DNA of 64,000 nt, taken from Paenibacillus silvisoli. Its GTDB lineage: Bacteria > Bacillota > Bacilli > Paenibacillales > Paenibacillaceae. The notes under the pieces are model-generated. The model was given only the letters and a program-made list of their open reading frames with translations. It had not been told where the DNA came from and did not search any database. Location: the NCBI RefSeq assembly GCF_030866765.1, contig NZ_CP133017.1, positions 159,501 through 223,500 of the forward strand. The letters are read 5' to 3'. Position 1 is the first letter of the stretch. The number at the start of each line of letters is the position of its first letter. The translations under genes and the position numbers were made by a program. Shown here piece by piece: positions 1 through 7,100 of the stretch.

Positions 1-1
1 C

Positions 2-610
2 GCCGTGCACTTCTTGATGCCGCTGTTCGCGGGATCCGTCAAATTGCAAAGACTGCTGGCGGAGGGCGCAATCGGTCAGGTGACCTCGATCGATCTGATT
101 CTGCAATTCCCGCAATGGCCGCGGGCTTGGCAGAAGAACCCGTGGATTGCGTCGCGCCACGAAGGCGGATTCCTGCTCGAGGTCGGCATCCATTGGATTC
201 ATTTGATTCAAAGGCTATTCGGACCGATCGCGAATGTTCAAAGCAGCGTTAACTACCCTGCGGACGCGGCTGCTAGCGAAATTGACGCTCAAGCGACCTT
301 AACGCTGCACAACAACGTGAACATCCAGCTAACGGGCACGACAAAAGCGGACAAAGAGCGCGTCTCCATGGTCATCCATGGCGATCAAGGCGTCATTGCG
401 TTGGAGAATTGGAGCAGCTTGTTTATGGGCGAAACCGAAGCGTCGCTGCAGCCGGTTCCTGTTGACGACGCGGACAACCAGCTGCCCGTTATCGGTCAGA
501 TCATCCGCAGGCTGAAAGGCCAGCAGGCTGCGATTTTCGATTTCAATGACGGCTATCAGGCACAGGCCGTGCTGGAAGCGCTGCGGAATCCGTCTCAAAG
601 CCAGCTCTAA
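2..610 (+). CDS. Gfo/Idh/MocA-family oxidoreductase, C-terminal part
   Basis: The gene is cut by the window edge; the frame is open from base 2. What is visible is about 200 residues of the C-terminal alpha/beta domain of an NAD(P)-dependent dehydrogenase of the Gfo/Idh/MocA family. The stretch GGFLLEVGIHWIHLIQRLFG matches the conserved active-site helix of that family, where a histidine follows an acidic residue and glycine, and the rest is the usual open-faced sheet (TLHNNVNIQLTGTT, VIHGDQGVIALEN). The Rossmann nucleotide-binding half is outside the window. The substrate, probably a sugar or polyol derivative, cannot be named. The apparent GTG at base 5 is internal and not a start. Confidence 0.8.
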   Translation, partial: AVHFLMPLFAGSVKLQRLLAEGAIGQVTSIDLILQFPQWPRAWQKNPWIASRHEGGFLLEVGIHWIHLIQRLFGPIANVQSSVNYPADAAASEIDAQATLTLHNNVNIQLTGTTKADKERVSMVIHGDQGVIALENWSSLFMGETEASLQPVPVDDADNQLPVIGQIIRRLKGQQAAIFDFNDGYQAQAVLEALRNPSQSQL

Positions 611-663
611 TGCGAGGGGCCAGCTATCCTCTAAGAAGGACGCTGGTCCTTTATATTTACCGA

Positions 664-692
664 TTGAATTATCAGAACATTCAGGTTACAAT
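664..692 (+). promoter_or_regulatory. Probable sigma-A promoter of the DJ-1/GNAT gene
   Basis: TTGAAT at 664-669 and TACAAT at 687-692 are separated by 17 bases. The transcript would carry a leader of about 140 bases before the coding sequence at 837; I see no clear riboswitch in it. Confidence 0.5.
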
Positions 693-836
693 AGGGTGAA
701 TTTCAAAGGTATGTGTGACTGGCGAAAACGTAGAGCACTACGGGGGAGCGCATATTTCATAGCAGCCGTTCGCCTGGGCAAAGTGTTTGATCATCCGGTC
801 AAATGCTTTTTTTATGGGGAAAAGGAGCGGATGGCA

Positions 837-1910
837 ATGAATCGGGCGAGAAACGTGGCGGTTTATGTATATGAGCAGGTAGATTTGCTGGATGTGGCGG
901 GACCGTTCGACGTATTCGCGACGTCGAGCAACTGGGGGCAGGACTTCCGCGTGTACACGGTCGGGGAGAGGAAGGATCCAGTGCATACGGTCAGTCGGAT
1001 GACGATCGTTCCACAGTATGATTTTGGCGATTGCCCGGCGCCTGATATCCTGATCGTGCCCGGAGGGCTGGGCTCGCGAACGGAAATGCATCACACATCG
1101 GTAACGGGATGGATTCAAGCCGCGGCACAGAAGGCCGAAATGGTGATCTCGGTCTGTACCGGAGCGCTGCTCTTGGCGAAGGCAGGCGTTTTGCAGGGGC
1201 TGCGGGTCACGACCAACCGCCGGGCGTTGGACATTCTGCGCGAGGCTCTGCCCTCGGATGCCGAGTTGATCGAGGACGTAAGGTACGTGGACAATGGCAA
1301 AATCATTCTGTCCGCCGGCGTTACCGCCGGATTCGATGCCGCGCTGCATGCGGTAGCCAGACTTTACGGCGAAGAGCGAGCCGTCGACACGGCCTCGAGG
1401 CTGGAGTATCGCTGGTCGGAGAGTCTGGACATTCGAAGAGCCGAAGCGGAAGACGTGCTTGCCGTTCAGCGTCTGTATCATGGAGCCGCCAAATGGATTC
1501 GCGACGCGAAAGGCATTGATCAGTGGCAAGAGGCGTCGTTTACCGAGTCGTATCTGGAACAGTTCATTCGTGAACATGATGTGTTTGTCGCTTACCGGAA
1601 CGGCGAGCTTGTGGGCTGTTTTTCGATTCAATGGGGGTACGAGGAGATTTGGGGCGACCAATATCATGACAATGCCGGGCATGTTCACCGGTTGACGGTG
1701 TCCCGGCCATACAAAGGGCAGGGAATCGGCAGCCGCATGCTGGCCTGGGCGAAAGCGTACATCAACGGTAAGGGCAAAGAATGGATAAGGCTGGACTGCA
1801 TGGCGGATAATCCGGCGCTGAATCAATACTACCGCGGTCTAGGGTTTGTGTACCGGGGGCGATTCGACGGCCGCTGGAGCGTCAATCTGTATGAGCAGCC
1901 CGCGCAATAA
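837..1910 (+). CDS. DJ-1/PfpI-type domain fused to GNAT acetyltransferase
   Basis: A 357-residue two-domain protein. Residues about 1-195 are a DJ-1/PfpI (class I glutamine amidotransferase-like) domain of the isonitrile hydratase or AraC-sensor type: LDVAGPFDVF near the N-terminus, PDILIVPGG, and the nucleophile elbow VCTGALLLAKAG with Cys107. Residues about 200-357 are a GNAT N-acetyltransferase with the acetyl-CoA loop RPYKGQGIGSRML and NPALNQYYRGLGF near the end. The longer open frame upstream is not used: AAGGAG at 822-827 lies 9 bases before ATG 837 and only 3 before ATG 831. The substrate of neither half is evident. The two folds usually occur as separate proteins, so the fusion is notable. 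It ends in a terminator shared with the convergent gene. Confidence 0.85.
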   Translation: MNRARNVAVYVYEQVDLLDVAGPFDVFATSSNWGQDFRVYTVGERKDPVHTVSRMTIVPQYDFGDCPAPDILIVPGGLGSRTEMHHTSVTGWIQAAAQKAEMVISVCTGALLLAKAGVLQGLRVTTNRRALDILREALPSDAELIEDVRYVDNGKIILSAGVTAGFDAALHAVARLYGEERAVDTASRLEYRWSESLDIRRAEAEDVLAVQRLYHGAAKWIRDAKGIDQWQEASFTESYLEQFIREHDVFVAYRNGELVGCFSIQWGYEEIWGDQYHDNAGHVHRLTVSRPYKGQGIGSRMLAWAKAYINGKGKEWIRLDCMADNPALNQYYRGLGFVYRGRFDGRWSVNLYEQPAQ

Positions 1911-1915
1911 AATTC

Positions 1916-1958
1916 AAAAGCCGAAGCGGCCAATTAACAAGGCCGTTCCGGCTTTTCT
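1916..1958. terminator. Bidirectional terminator between convergent genes
   Basis: AAAAGCCG...GCGGCC and GGCCGT...CGGCTTTT form a long stem around a short AT-rich loop, with A and T runs on the two sides. It lies between two genes that converge. Confidence 0.75.
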
Positions 1959-1963
1959 CTCAT

Positions 1964-2440
1964 CTATGCCAAGCTCTTCATATACCAAGCATCGCAGGCA
2001 AAATGCTCCGATCCGGCCAGCGGCGCGTCCAGCTGCGCGAAGCCATGCTTCGCGTAAAACCGGTTTGCGGCCGTCATATTCGACAACGTCTCCAAATAGC
2101 ACTGCCGATAGTGAAGCGTAGCGAACGTTAACGCGGTGTCCATCAGCTTCGCCGCAATGCCCGTGCCTCGCGTTTGCGGCAGCAGGTACATTTTCTGAAG
2201 CTCGCACACTTCGGCGGAATCGGCAAAAGGCGCGATGCCGCAGCCGCCAACGACCTCCCCATCCTGTTCAACGACCCAATAGGCCCGTCCTTCCGCCGCG
2301 TAGTAGTCCGTCAGATGGCTCAAGCTGTCATCCTCCCAAGCGAGTCCCGCCCGGTTGCCTCCGAATTCGATCAGGCACTCCCGGATGACGCGTTCAATGG
2401 CCTGGTTGTCCCTCGACTCAATTTCTCTAATGATCACCAT
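1964..2440 (-). CDS. GNAT family N-acetyltransferase
   Basis: A 158-residue single-domain acetyltransferase. The order of elements is typical of GNAT: an N-terminal strand and helix (IIREIESRDNQAIERVIREC), VVEQDGEVVGGCGIAPF, the strand before the CoA loop (CELQKMYLLP), the pyrophosphate loop QTRGTGIAAKLMD, and the C-terminal NRFYAKHGFAQL. The ATG at 2440 is preceded by GGAGG with a 6-base gap; an in-frame TTG two codons upstream is too close to that site. It resembles the small amino-acid or amine acetyltransferases of bacilli; the acceptor is unknown. It stands alone and converges on the DJ-1/GNAT gene. Confidence 0.88.
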   Translation of the reverse strand: MVIIREIESRDNQAIERVIRECLIEFGGNRAGLAWEDDSLSHLTDYYAAEGRAYWVVEQDGEVVGGCGIAPFADSAEVCELQKMYLLPQTRGTGIAAKLMDTALTFATLHYRQCYLETLSNMTAANRFYAKHGFAQLDAPLAGSEHFACDAWYMKSLA

Positions 2441-2485
2441 AAACAACCTCCAATACTTTCATTGTATTATAGCGCAATTGAACTT

Positions 2486-2526
2486 AAAAAAAAGACCCCG
2501 CGGTCACATCCCGTGACGCAGGGCCA
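2486..2526 (-). terminator. Rho-independent terminator of the 107-residue protein gene
   Basis: Read on the minus strand, a GC-rich stem (CCCTGCGTCAC paired with GTGACCGCGGGG) is followed by eight T. It lies just downstream of the gene ending at 2536. Confidence 0.75.
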
Positions 2527-2535
2527 ATGATTCAA

Positions 2536-2859
2536 CTAGTGAAATTCGTAAACAAAAACCGTGTTCACGAGCGATATCGTAATATAGCTGTTCATGTTCA
2601 AGGCGTTATCGATTACGTTCCCGCCTTCGTTGACGAATTGCATGCTGCTGTAGACGCTGCCTTGGAAGATGGTGAAGAGCAGAATGCCGTTCAGATAGAT
2701 GTTGGAATCCGTGCCGTAGGAAACGTCAAGCTCTTCGAACGGAGCCAGCGTAAAGGATACCGTTCCGTCCTGGTTGTAATACTCCGGTCCCTCGCGGATG
2801 AACAGCATTATTTGCAAGGCGGCTCCGGTGGTGTTGGTAAATGTTTTTATACCCGCCAT
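2536..2859 (-). CDS. Small protein of unknown function, 107 residues
   Basis: Not recognised. The protein has no signal peptide and no membrane segment. It is rich in Asn, Thr and aromatic residues with alternating hydrophobic positions (TLAPFEELDVSYG, IYLNGILLFTIFQG, YITISLVNTVFVYEF), which suggests a compact all-beta fold such as a small coat or jelly-roll-like protein. A purine-rich GAGAGGGGGG site precedes the ATG, and a good terminator follows the stop, so the gene is probably real and transcribed alone. It contains no cysteine and no recognisable catalytic motif. Confidence 0.6.
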   Translation of the reverse strand: MAGIKTFTNTTGAALQIMLFIREGPEYYNQDGTVSFTLAPFEELDVSYGTDSNIYLNGILLFTIFQGSVYSSMQFVNEGGNVIDNALNMNSYITISLVNTVFVYEFH

Positions 2860-2925
2860 AGGGTTGTCCCCCCTCTCAAACGTAGGATACTCTATCCTAT
2901 GCTTGTACAGGGGAATTGCGAGGAC

Positions 2926-3447
2926 TCACGGACCTTCGGTCATCTCTTTTATCGCTGTCAGACCGCGCTTCATGGCCGCAGCAGCGTCATCCATGAACCG
3001 GTCCAGAAACCGAAGCTCTTCCTCGGAATAGGGCGCGATAAATTGGCCGAACTGGGCCGCCTCCATTGCCCGGTAGCGCAGATTGGCGTCGTGAACGATG
3101 TTCCCGTCCGGCGTTAACCGGTAGTGGACTTCCTTCAAATTGCTCTCGCTGGGCATCTTTTCGATCCAGCCTCTGCGGACCAGCTTCGCGCATATTTTCG
3201 TGATCGCGCCTTTCGTGAGCTCCATCTTCTCGGCAAGCTTCGTTACGTTAATCGCGTCTTCATTCCCGATCATCTCCGTGACGCGCACTTCGGACAACGT
3301 CAAATCGCGGGTGACGTTCGGCACGCCCCATTGCCGCGCCAGCGGGACCAAGAGCTTCTTCTCCAGCTCTTCCTTGGCTTCGAAAAGAAGGATCAGCTGC
3401 TCGGCTTTCGCCAATAAAGCCGCGGTTTTCGGCTGTGAATCATCCAC
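2926..3447 (-). CDS. MarR family transcriptional regulator
   Basis: A 173-residue winged-helix regulator. The recognition region is EDAINVTKLAEKMELTKGAITKICAKLVRRGWIEK, followed by a wing carrying EVHYRLTPDGNIVHD; both are characteristic of MarR. It starts at GTG 3447 with GGAGG 11 bases upstream. It lies 26 bases downstream of the siderophore-interacting protein gene in the same direction, so the two form an operon, and a near-ideal dimeric operator lies before the first gene. The simplest reading is a repressor controlling its own operon; the ligand is unknown. Confidence 0.9.
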   Translation of the reverse strand: MDDSQPKTAALLAKAEQLILLFEAKEELEKKLLVPLARQWGVPNVTRDLTLSEVRVTEMIGNEDAINVTKLAEKMELTKGAITKICAKLVRRGWIEKMPSESNLKEVHYRLTPDGNIVHDANLRYRAMEAAQFGQFIAPYSEEELRFLDRFMDDAAAAMKRGLTAIKEMTEGP

Positions 3448-3473
3448 GTTGGTTACTGCCTCCGATTCATCGT

Positions 3474-4205
3474 TTATTCAAGGCCGGTTTTGCCGGGATA
3501 CCAGAAGGGCTTGGATTTGACCTGCCAGCTCCCGCCATGCCGTGCCGTTCTGAAATAGGCGTTGAGCTCCGCGCAAACGCGGCCGTCTCCGCCGATATAG
3601 ACGATGCCTTTGCCGCCGGCTGCCGATTGCACGATCGGCTCCAACCGTTCGATGAGCGGCTGAACCGGATGCTCCGGCAGGATGTGAAACGAGAGCGGGG
3701 TCTCGCCGTTTAGGTCAGGGAAGAAATCGCCTTCCTGCTGTGCGTAGACGATGCCATGAACCTTCTTCTTCCGCGCGGACAAATGACGGTTCAGCTCGTA
3801 AAGATGGGCCAGCGACGAAATATCGCCGATCAGGATATACTGCTCTCCGGAGTCATCGACGGTGAATTTTCCCTTCGGTCCGGTAAAATGGACGGTGTCC
3901 CCAGCTTTCGCCTGCTTTGCCCACGCGGCTCCGGATCCTGACGAGAAGGTGCATACGGCGATATCGATCATCCGCTTGGCCTGATCATAGCTCCAGACCG
4001 AATAGGTTCTTACCATTTCCGATACCTTCACCGGTTTATTCAAGCCGACCAATACGCGAAGAAACTCGCCCGGCGTATAATTCAGCGGCTTAGCATGCTC
4101 CGGCAGCTCCAAGGTGATCCGGTACGTGTGCGCGGCAACTTGCTGCTTCTGCACGATCACGGCTTGCTGCGATACCCGTTTAGCCAAGCTTTCGATGAGT
4201 CCCAT
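3474..4205 (-). CDS. Siderophore-interacting protein (FAD-dependent ferric-siderophore reductase)
   Basis: A 243-residue cytoplasmic flavoprotein of the SIP/ViuB family, which releases iron from imported ferric siderophores by reduction. The FAD-binding beta-barrel carries the signature VRTYSVW (R-x-Y-S); the C-terminal domain has ISSLAHLYELNRHL and IVYIGGDGRVCAELNAYFR, as in the family. The upstream open frame is spurious: GAGGGG sits immediately before ATG 4214 and 9 bases before ATG 4205, so 4205 is chosen. It heads an operon with the MarR gene, and its promoter overlaps an 11-bp inverted repeat. No Fur box is visible here, unlike the siderophore uptake locus at the end of the window. Confidence 0.88.
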   Translation of the reverse strand: MGLIESLAKRVSQQAVIVQKQQVAAHTYRITLELPEHAKPLNYTPGEFLRVLVGLNKPVKVSEMVRTYSVWSYDQAKRMIDIAVCTFSSGSGAAWAKQAKAGDTVHFTGPKGKFTVDDSGEQYILIGDISSLAHLYELNRHLSARKKKVHGIVYAQQEGDFFPDLNGETPLSFHILPEHPVQPLIERLEPIVQSAAGGKGIVYIGGDGRVCAELNAYFRTARHGGSWQVKSKPFWYPGKTGLE

Positions 4206-4220
4206 ATGCTTCATCCCCTC

Positions 4221-4248
4221 ATATTGTTTCCTGGGAGGGAAACAATAT
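4221..4248. promoter_or_regulatory. Perfect 11-bp inverted repeat, probable MarR operator
   Basis: ATATTGTTTCC at 4221-4231 and GGAAACAATAT at 4238-4248 are perfect inverted copies around TGGGAG. It lies just upstream of the SIP-MarR operon and covers the minus-strand -10 region. Confidence 0.65.
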
Positions 4249-4273
4249 AACATGTTGGAGTGAGAAGCGGCAA
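4244..4273 (-). promoter_or_regulatory. Probable promoter of the SIP-MarR operon
   Basis: On the minus strand TTGCCG (4268-4273) and TATATT (4244-4249) are separated by 18 bases. The -10 hexamer lies inside the right arm of the inverted repeat, so a bound regulator would block polymerase. Confidence 0.45.
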
Positions 4274-4313
4274 TATCTATACTAGAGAGATAACAACGAT
4301 AGAAAGGTGCTGC

Positions 4314-4733
4314 ATGAAGATGATCCGGGAGATGACGATTCACGATTACGACGAGATGATCGAGCTTTGGCGCAATATGGAGGGGCTTGCCATCAGCAAT
4401 GCCGATACCAGAGCCAATATCGAATTTTATTTGACGCGAAACGAGGGACTGAGCTTCGTGTACGAGGCGGAGGGCCGCATTGCGGCTACGATTCTGTGCG
4501 GGCACGATGGCCGGAGGGGATTTATTTATCATGTCGCGGTCGATCCGGCGTTCAGGAAGCAGAACATCGGGCAGCGTCTGGTTGAGCTATCCTTGAGCAA
4601 GCTGCGGGAAGCGGGCATCGACAAATGCCATATTTTCGTCCTGGACGATAATGAAGGCGGCGGACGGTTCTGGAGCCGGACAGGCTGGGAGAAGCGCAGC
4701 GGCTTTGCGGTTTACTCGCGCGATACGGAATAA
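4314..4733 (+). CDS. GNAT family N-acetyltransferase
   Basis: A 139-residue acetyltransferase. It has the N-terminal MIREMTIHDYDEMIELWRNM, the strand IYHVAVDP, the acetyl-CoA loop FRKQNIGQRLVE, and ends with NEGGGRFWSRTGWEKRSGF, where most relatives have NxxAxxFYxxxGF; the sequence is closest in outline to YpeA-like ribosomal or amino-acid acetyltransferases of Gram-positives. ATG 4314 has AAAGG 6 bases before it. It is transcribed divergently from the SIP operon, so the inverted repeat at 4221-4248 lies upstream of both. Confidence 0.88.
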   Translation: MKMIREMTIHDYDEMIELWRNMEGLAISNADTRANIEFYLTRNEGLSFVYEAEGRIAATILCGHDGRRGFIYHVAVDPAFRKQNIGQRLVELSLSKLREAGIDKCHIFVLDDNEGGGRFWSRTGWEKRSGFAVYSRDTE

Positions 4734-4840
4734 AGAGACGGGATGAAGGAACTTCCCGTTCCGCGAAGAATAAAGTAGATCAACTGACACCATGGGATAC
4801 TCGCCTACTTCCTCAACCTTGAGCGACGGAGGATGCAACG

Positions 4841-5470
4841 ATGACCATTCAAGAGCAGTCGATTTTACACGCAAGCGGAAACCGAATTGCAACGCGGGAT
4901 AAGGACGTGCGGATTGTCGGCAAAATCGCCGAGCCGCTCATTTTGATTCTGGATGACGTGTTAAGCGGCGATGAATGCGACGCCTTGATTGCCATGGCAG
5001 CCAACCGGATGCAGCGGGCCAAAATCGGCAAGGCTCACGCCGTCAGCGACGTGCGAACGAGCAGCGGCACGTTTCTGGAGGAAAGCGAGAACGACTGGAT
5101 TCGAGACATCGAACGCCGCGTCTCCGAGCTGATGAACGTGCCGGTCTCGCATGCGGAGCCGCTGCAAGTGCTGCATTACAGGGCCGGACAGCAGTATCAG
5201 CCGCATGTCGATTATTTTACGTCCGAGCAGGTGACCAACAATCGCATCAGTACGCTGGTGATGTACCTGAACGATGTGGAAGAGGGCGGTGAAACGTACT
5301 TTCCGTCGCTTCAGCTCGCCGTTATGCCGAAGAGGGGCAGCGCCCTATACTTCGAGTATTTCTACAACGATCCCCGCTTGAACGAGCTGACGCTGCATGC
5401 GGGAAATCCAGTCGCGGCGGGGGAGAAGTGGGTCGCGACCCAGTGGATGAGAAGGCAGCGGTATCGGTGA
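4841..5470 (+). CDS. 2-oxoglutarate/Fe(II) dioxygenase, prolyl 4-hydroxylase type
   Basis: A 209-residue protein of the P4Hc family, similar in length to the Bacillus prolyl 4-hydroxylases, which hydroxylate proline-rich or collagen-like peptides. The metal-binding triad is visible: His122 and Asp124 in QPHVDYF and the distal His186 in LTLHAGNPV. Lys196 in EKWVATQWMR is the expected 2-oxoglutarate carboxylate binder. VLHYRAGQQYQPH and NRISTLVMYLNDVEEGGETYF are family hallmarks. GGAGG precedes the ATG. There is no signal peptide, so it acts in the cytoplasm. The target protein is not obvious; two small proline-rich proteins are encoded elsewhere in the window. Confidence 0.9.
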   Translation: MTIQEQSILHASGNRIATRDKDVRIVGKIAEPLILILDDVLSGDECDALIAMAANRMQRAKIGKAHAVSDVRTSSGTFLEESENDWIRDIERRVSELMNVPVSHAEPLQVLHYRAGQQYQPHVDYFTSEQVTNNRISTLVMYLNDVEEGGETYFPSLQLAVMPKRGSALYFEYFYNDPRLNELTLHAGNPVAAGEKWVATQWMRRQRYR

Positions 5471-5476
5471 AAAAAA

Positions 5477-5526
5477 GACTACCCTTAACGGGTAAGACTA
5501 GACTACCCTTAACGGGTAGTCTTTTT
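5477..5526. terminator. Terminator with a tandemly duplicated 18-bp unit
   Basis: GACTACCC at 5501-5508 pairs with GGGTAGTC at 5514-5521 around TTAAC, followed by five T. The unit GACTACCCTTAACGGGTA occurs twice (5477-5494 and 5501-5518), so alternative hairpins can form. The A-run on the left lets it serve the convergent gene as well. Confidence 0.8.
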
Positions 5527-5537
5527 GTTTGCAACGC

Positions 5538-6296
5538 TTAATATGCAGTCCAGCCTGCATCCGCGGTGACGACGGTGCCGTTAACGAAGCTCGCATCGTC
5601 GGAGGCGAGGAACAGCGCCACTTTCGCGATTTCGCTTGGCTCGCCTGCGCGCGGGTTGAGAGAGAGACCCGCCATCGCCCGTTCCATCCCGAACGGATTC
5701 GGATTCGTGATCGAAGTGCCGATGTTGGTGTTAACGCCGCCCGGCGCGATCGCGTTACAGCGGATGCCCTTCGGCGCGTATTGGAAGCCGACGTTTTTCG
5801 TCAGGCCGACGACGGCATGCTTCGCGGCGGTATAAGCAGCACCCGCGCGCGAGCCCATCAGGCCGCCAGCGGACGCAATGTTGACGATCACGCCGCTCTG
5901 CTTCTCAAGGAAAAGCGGAATAACTTTGCGAATCGTACGCATCGGTCCGGTTGTATTAATGGCGAAAATCCGCTCCCACAGCTCGTCCGTCACGTCGCCT
6001 GCCGGAACGAAGTTGTCCATAATGCCGGCATTGTTGACGAGAATGTCGACCGTGCCGTAGGTTCCGACCGTTGTATTTATAAGGGATTGCACGTCTTCTT
6101 CTTTCGCAACGTTCGCGGCAATGGCGAAGGCCGTTCCGCCCTTGGCCGTAATTTCGTCCACGACGGCTTGCGCGGCTTCAACGCGTAGATCCGACACGGC
6201 GACCTTAGCGCCTTCGGCAGCGTACAATTCCGCAATCGCTTTACCCATGCCGGATGCGGCACCCGTAACAACAGCAACTTTTCCCGATAATCTCAT
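5538..6296 (-). CDS. Short-chain dehydrogenase/reductase (SDR)
   Basis: A 252-residue classical SDR. The cofactor motif is TGAASGMGKA, followed by NNAG, the catalytic Ser (NIASAGG), and the Tyr-x-x-x-Lys pair in AAYTAAKHAVVG; IAPGGVNTNI follows the active site. An Asp after the second strand (VSDLR) suggests NAD rather than NADP. GGGAGG lies 8 bases before the ATG. It is divergent from a TetR gene 201 bases away, which is the probable regulator. The substrate cannot be set from sequence; relatives act on alcohols, sugars or 3-oxoacyl groups. Confidence 0.9.
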   Translation of the reverse strand: MRLSGKVAVVTGAASGMGKAIAELYAAEGAKVAVSDLRVEAAQAVVDEITAKGGTAFAIAANVAKEEDVQSLINTTVGTYGTVDILVNNAGIMDNFVPAGDVTDELWERIFAINTTGPMRTIRKVIPLFLEKQSGVIVNIASAGGLMGSRAGAAYTAAKHAVVGLTKNVGFQYAPKGIRCNAIAPGGVNTNIGTSITNPNPFGMERAMAGLSLNPRAGEPSEIAKVALFLASDDASFVNGTVVTADAGWTAY

Positions 6297-6356
6297 GATC
6301 GTAGCCTCCCATGAATGTTGTAATGAGCCTGCTGCTTCTTTGAAATAATAAACACA

Positions 6357-6372
6357 TGTTCAATAGAGAACA
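6357..6372. promoter_or_regulatory. Candidate TetR operator 1
   Basis: TGTTC (6357-6361) and GAACA (6368-6372) are inverted around AATAGA in the SDR-TetR intergenic region. A TATAAT hexamer lies at 6387-6392. The same words recur at the second site, which supports a shared binding protein. Confidence 0.4.
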
Positions 6373-6444
6373 GTTGTTACTTTGATTATAATGAAGACAG
6401 GAACGGGCTCACAATCAGTAAAAGGGGCGCTTTTGTCAGGTAAC

Positions 6445-6471
6445 GAACAGTTCTGTCGAAAGTGTTCAATA
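6445..6471. promoter_or_regulatory. Candidate TetR operator 2
   Basis: GAACAGTT (6445-6452) repeats the bases at 6368-6375, and TGTTCAATA (6463-6471) repeats 6357-6365. GAACAGTTC at 6445-6453 is itself a short palindrome. It lies 27 bases before the TetR start. Confidence 0.35.
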
Positions 6472-6497
6472 AGGCTGGCAAGAAAGGAATGGCAGAC

Positions 6498-7097
6498 ATG
6501 ACCGACCCTGGCAAACGAACGGACCGGCGGATTGTGCGCAGCAGGACGGCGCTGCGGCAAGCGCTGCTGACGCTGATGGCGGACAAGCCGTTCACGACGA
6601 TCTCCATCACGGAAATCGTGGAATTGGCGGATTATAACCGCGGCACCTTCTACTCCAATTACGAGAGCAAGGAGGCGCTGCTCGACGAAATTATTGCCGA
6701 TTTGATCGATAAGCTGCTGCTCTCGTTCCGCGTGCCGTACGAGAAGGAGGAATTTTTCCGCGTCGATCAGCTGCGGGCGCATTCCGTGAAGCTGTTCGAG
6801 CATATTTACGAGCATGCCGCCGTCTACACCGTGTTCCTGAAGAGCGACATGCTGATGGCGCTTCGGGAAAAAATGTTCACCGCCATCAAAACGATCCTCA
6901 AAGAAGAGCTCGTCTACACCGCCAAGACGGATATCGACGAGGAGCTGCTGCGCATCTATTCGATTCATGCTCTGCTGGGGCTTGTGTTTCACTGGGTGGA
7001 GAGCGGATATAAGCATTCGCCGGCTTATATGCAGGAGCAGCTCGTCAAGATTATCAATTATCATCCGACAACGGCGAAGACGTCGATTAAGAGGTGA
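6498..7097 (+). CDS. TetR family transcriptional regulator
   Basis: A 199-residue regulator. The N-terminal helix-turn-helix is typical: SRTALRQALLTLMADKPFTTISITEIVELADYNRGTFYSNYESKEALLDEI. The long helical C-terminal domain resembles the TetR_C_7 group found near dihydroxyacetone-kinase or dehydrogenase genes. The start at ATG 6498 is chosen because AAAGGA (6483-6488) is 9 bases away; it directly abuts the ATG at 6489. It is divergent from the SDR and only 3 bases upstream of a response-regulator gene, so it is probably co-transcribed with that two-component pair. It therefore may link dehydrogenase expression to the antibiotic-response operon. Confidence 0.88.
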   Translation: MTDPGKRTDRRIVRSRTALRQALLTLMADKPFTTISITEIVELADYNRGTFYSNYESKEALLDEIIADLIDKLLLSFRVPYEKEEFFRVDQLRAHSVKLFEHIYEHAAVYTVFLKSDMLMALREKMFTAIKTILKEELVYTAKTDIDEELLRIYSIHALLGLVFHWVESGYKHSPAYMQEQLVKIINYHPTTAKTSIKR

Positions 7098-7100
7098 ACC

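Noticed and set aside
5..610. A complete 201-residue gene starting at GTG 5
   Set aside because: The protein begins in the middle of the Gfo/Idh/MocA C-terminal domain and the frame is open to the window edge, so it is a truncated view of a longer gene.
738..1826. 362-residue minus-strand frame
   Set aside because: It is antisense to the DJ-1/GNAT fusion, which has clear motifs and a ribosome binding site.
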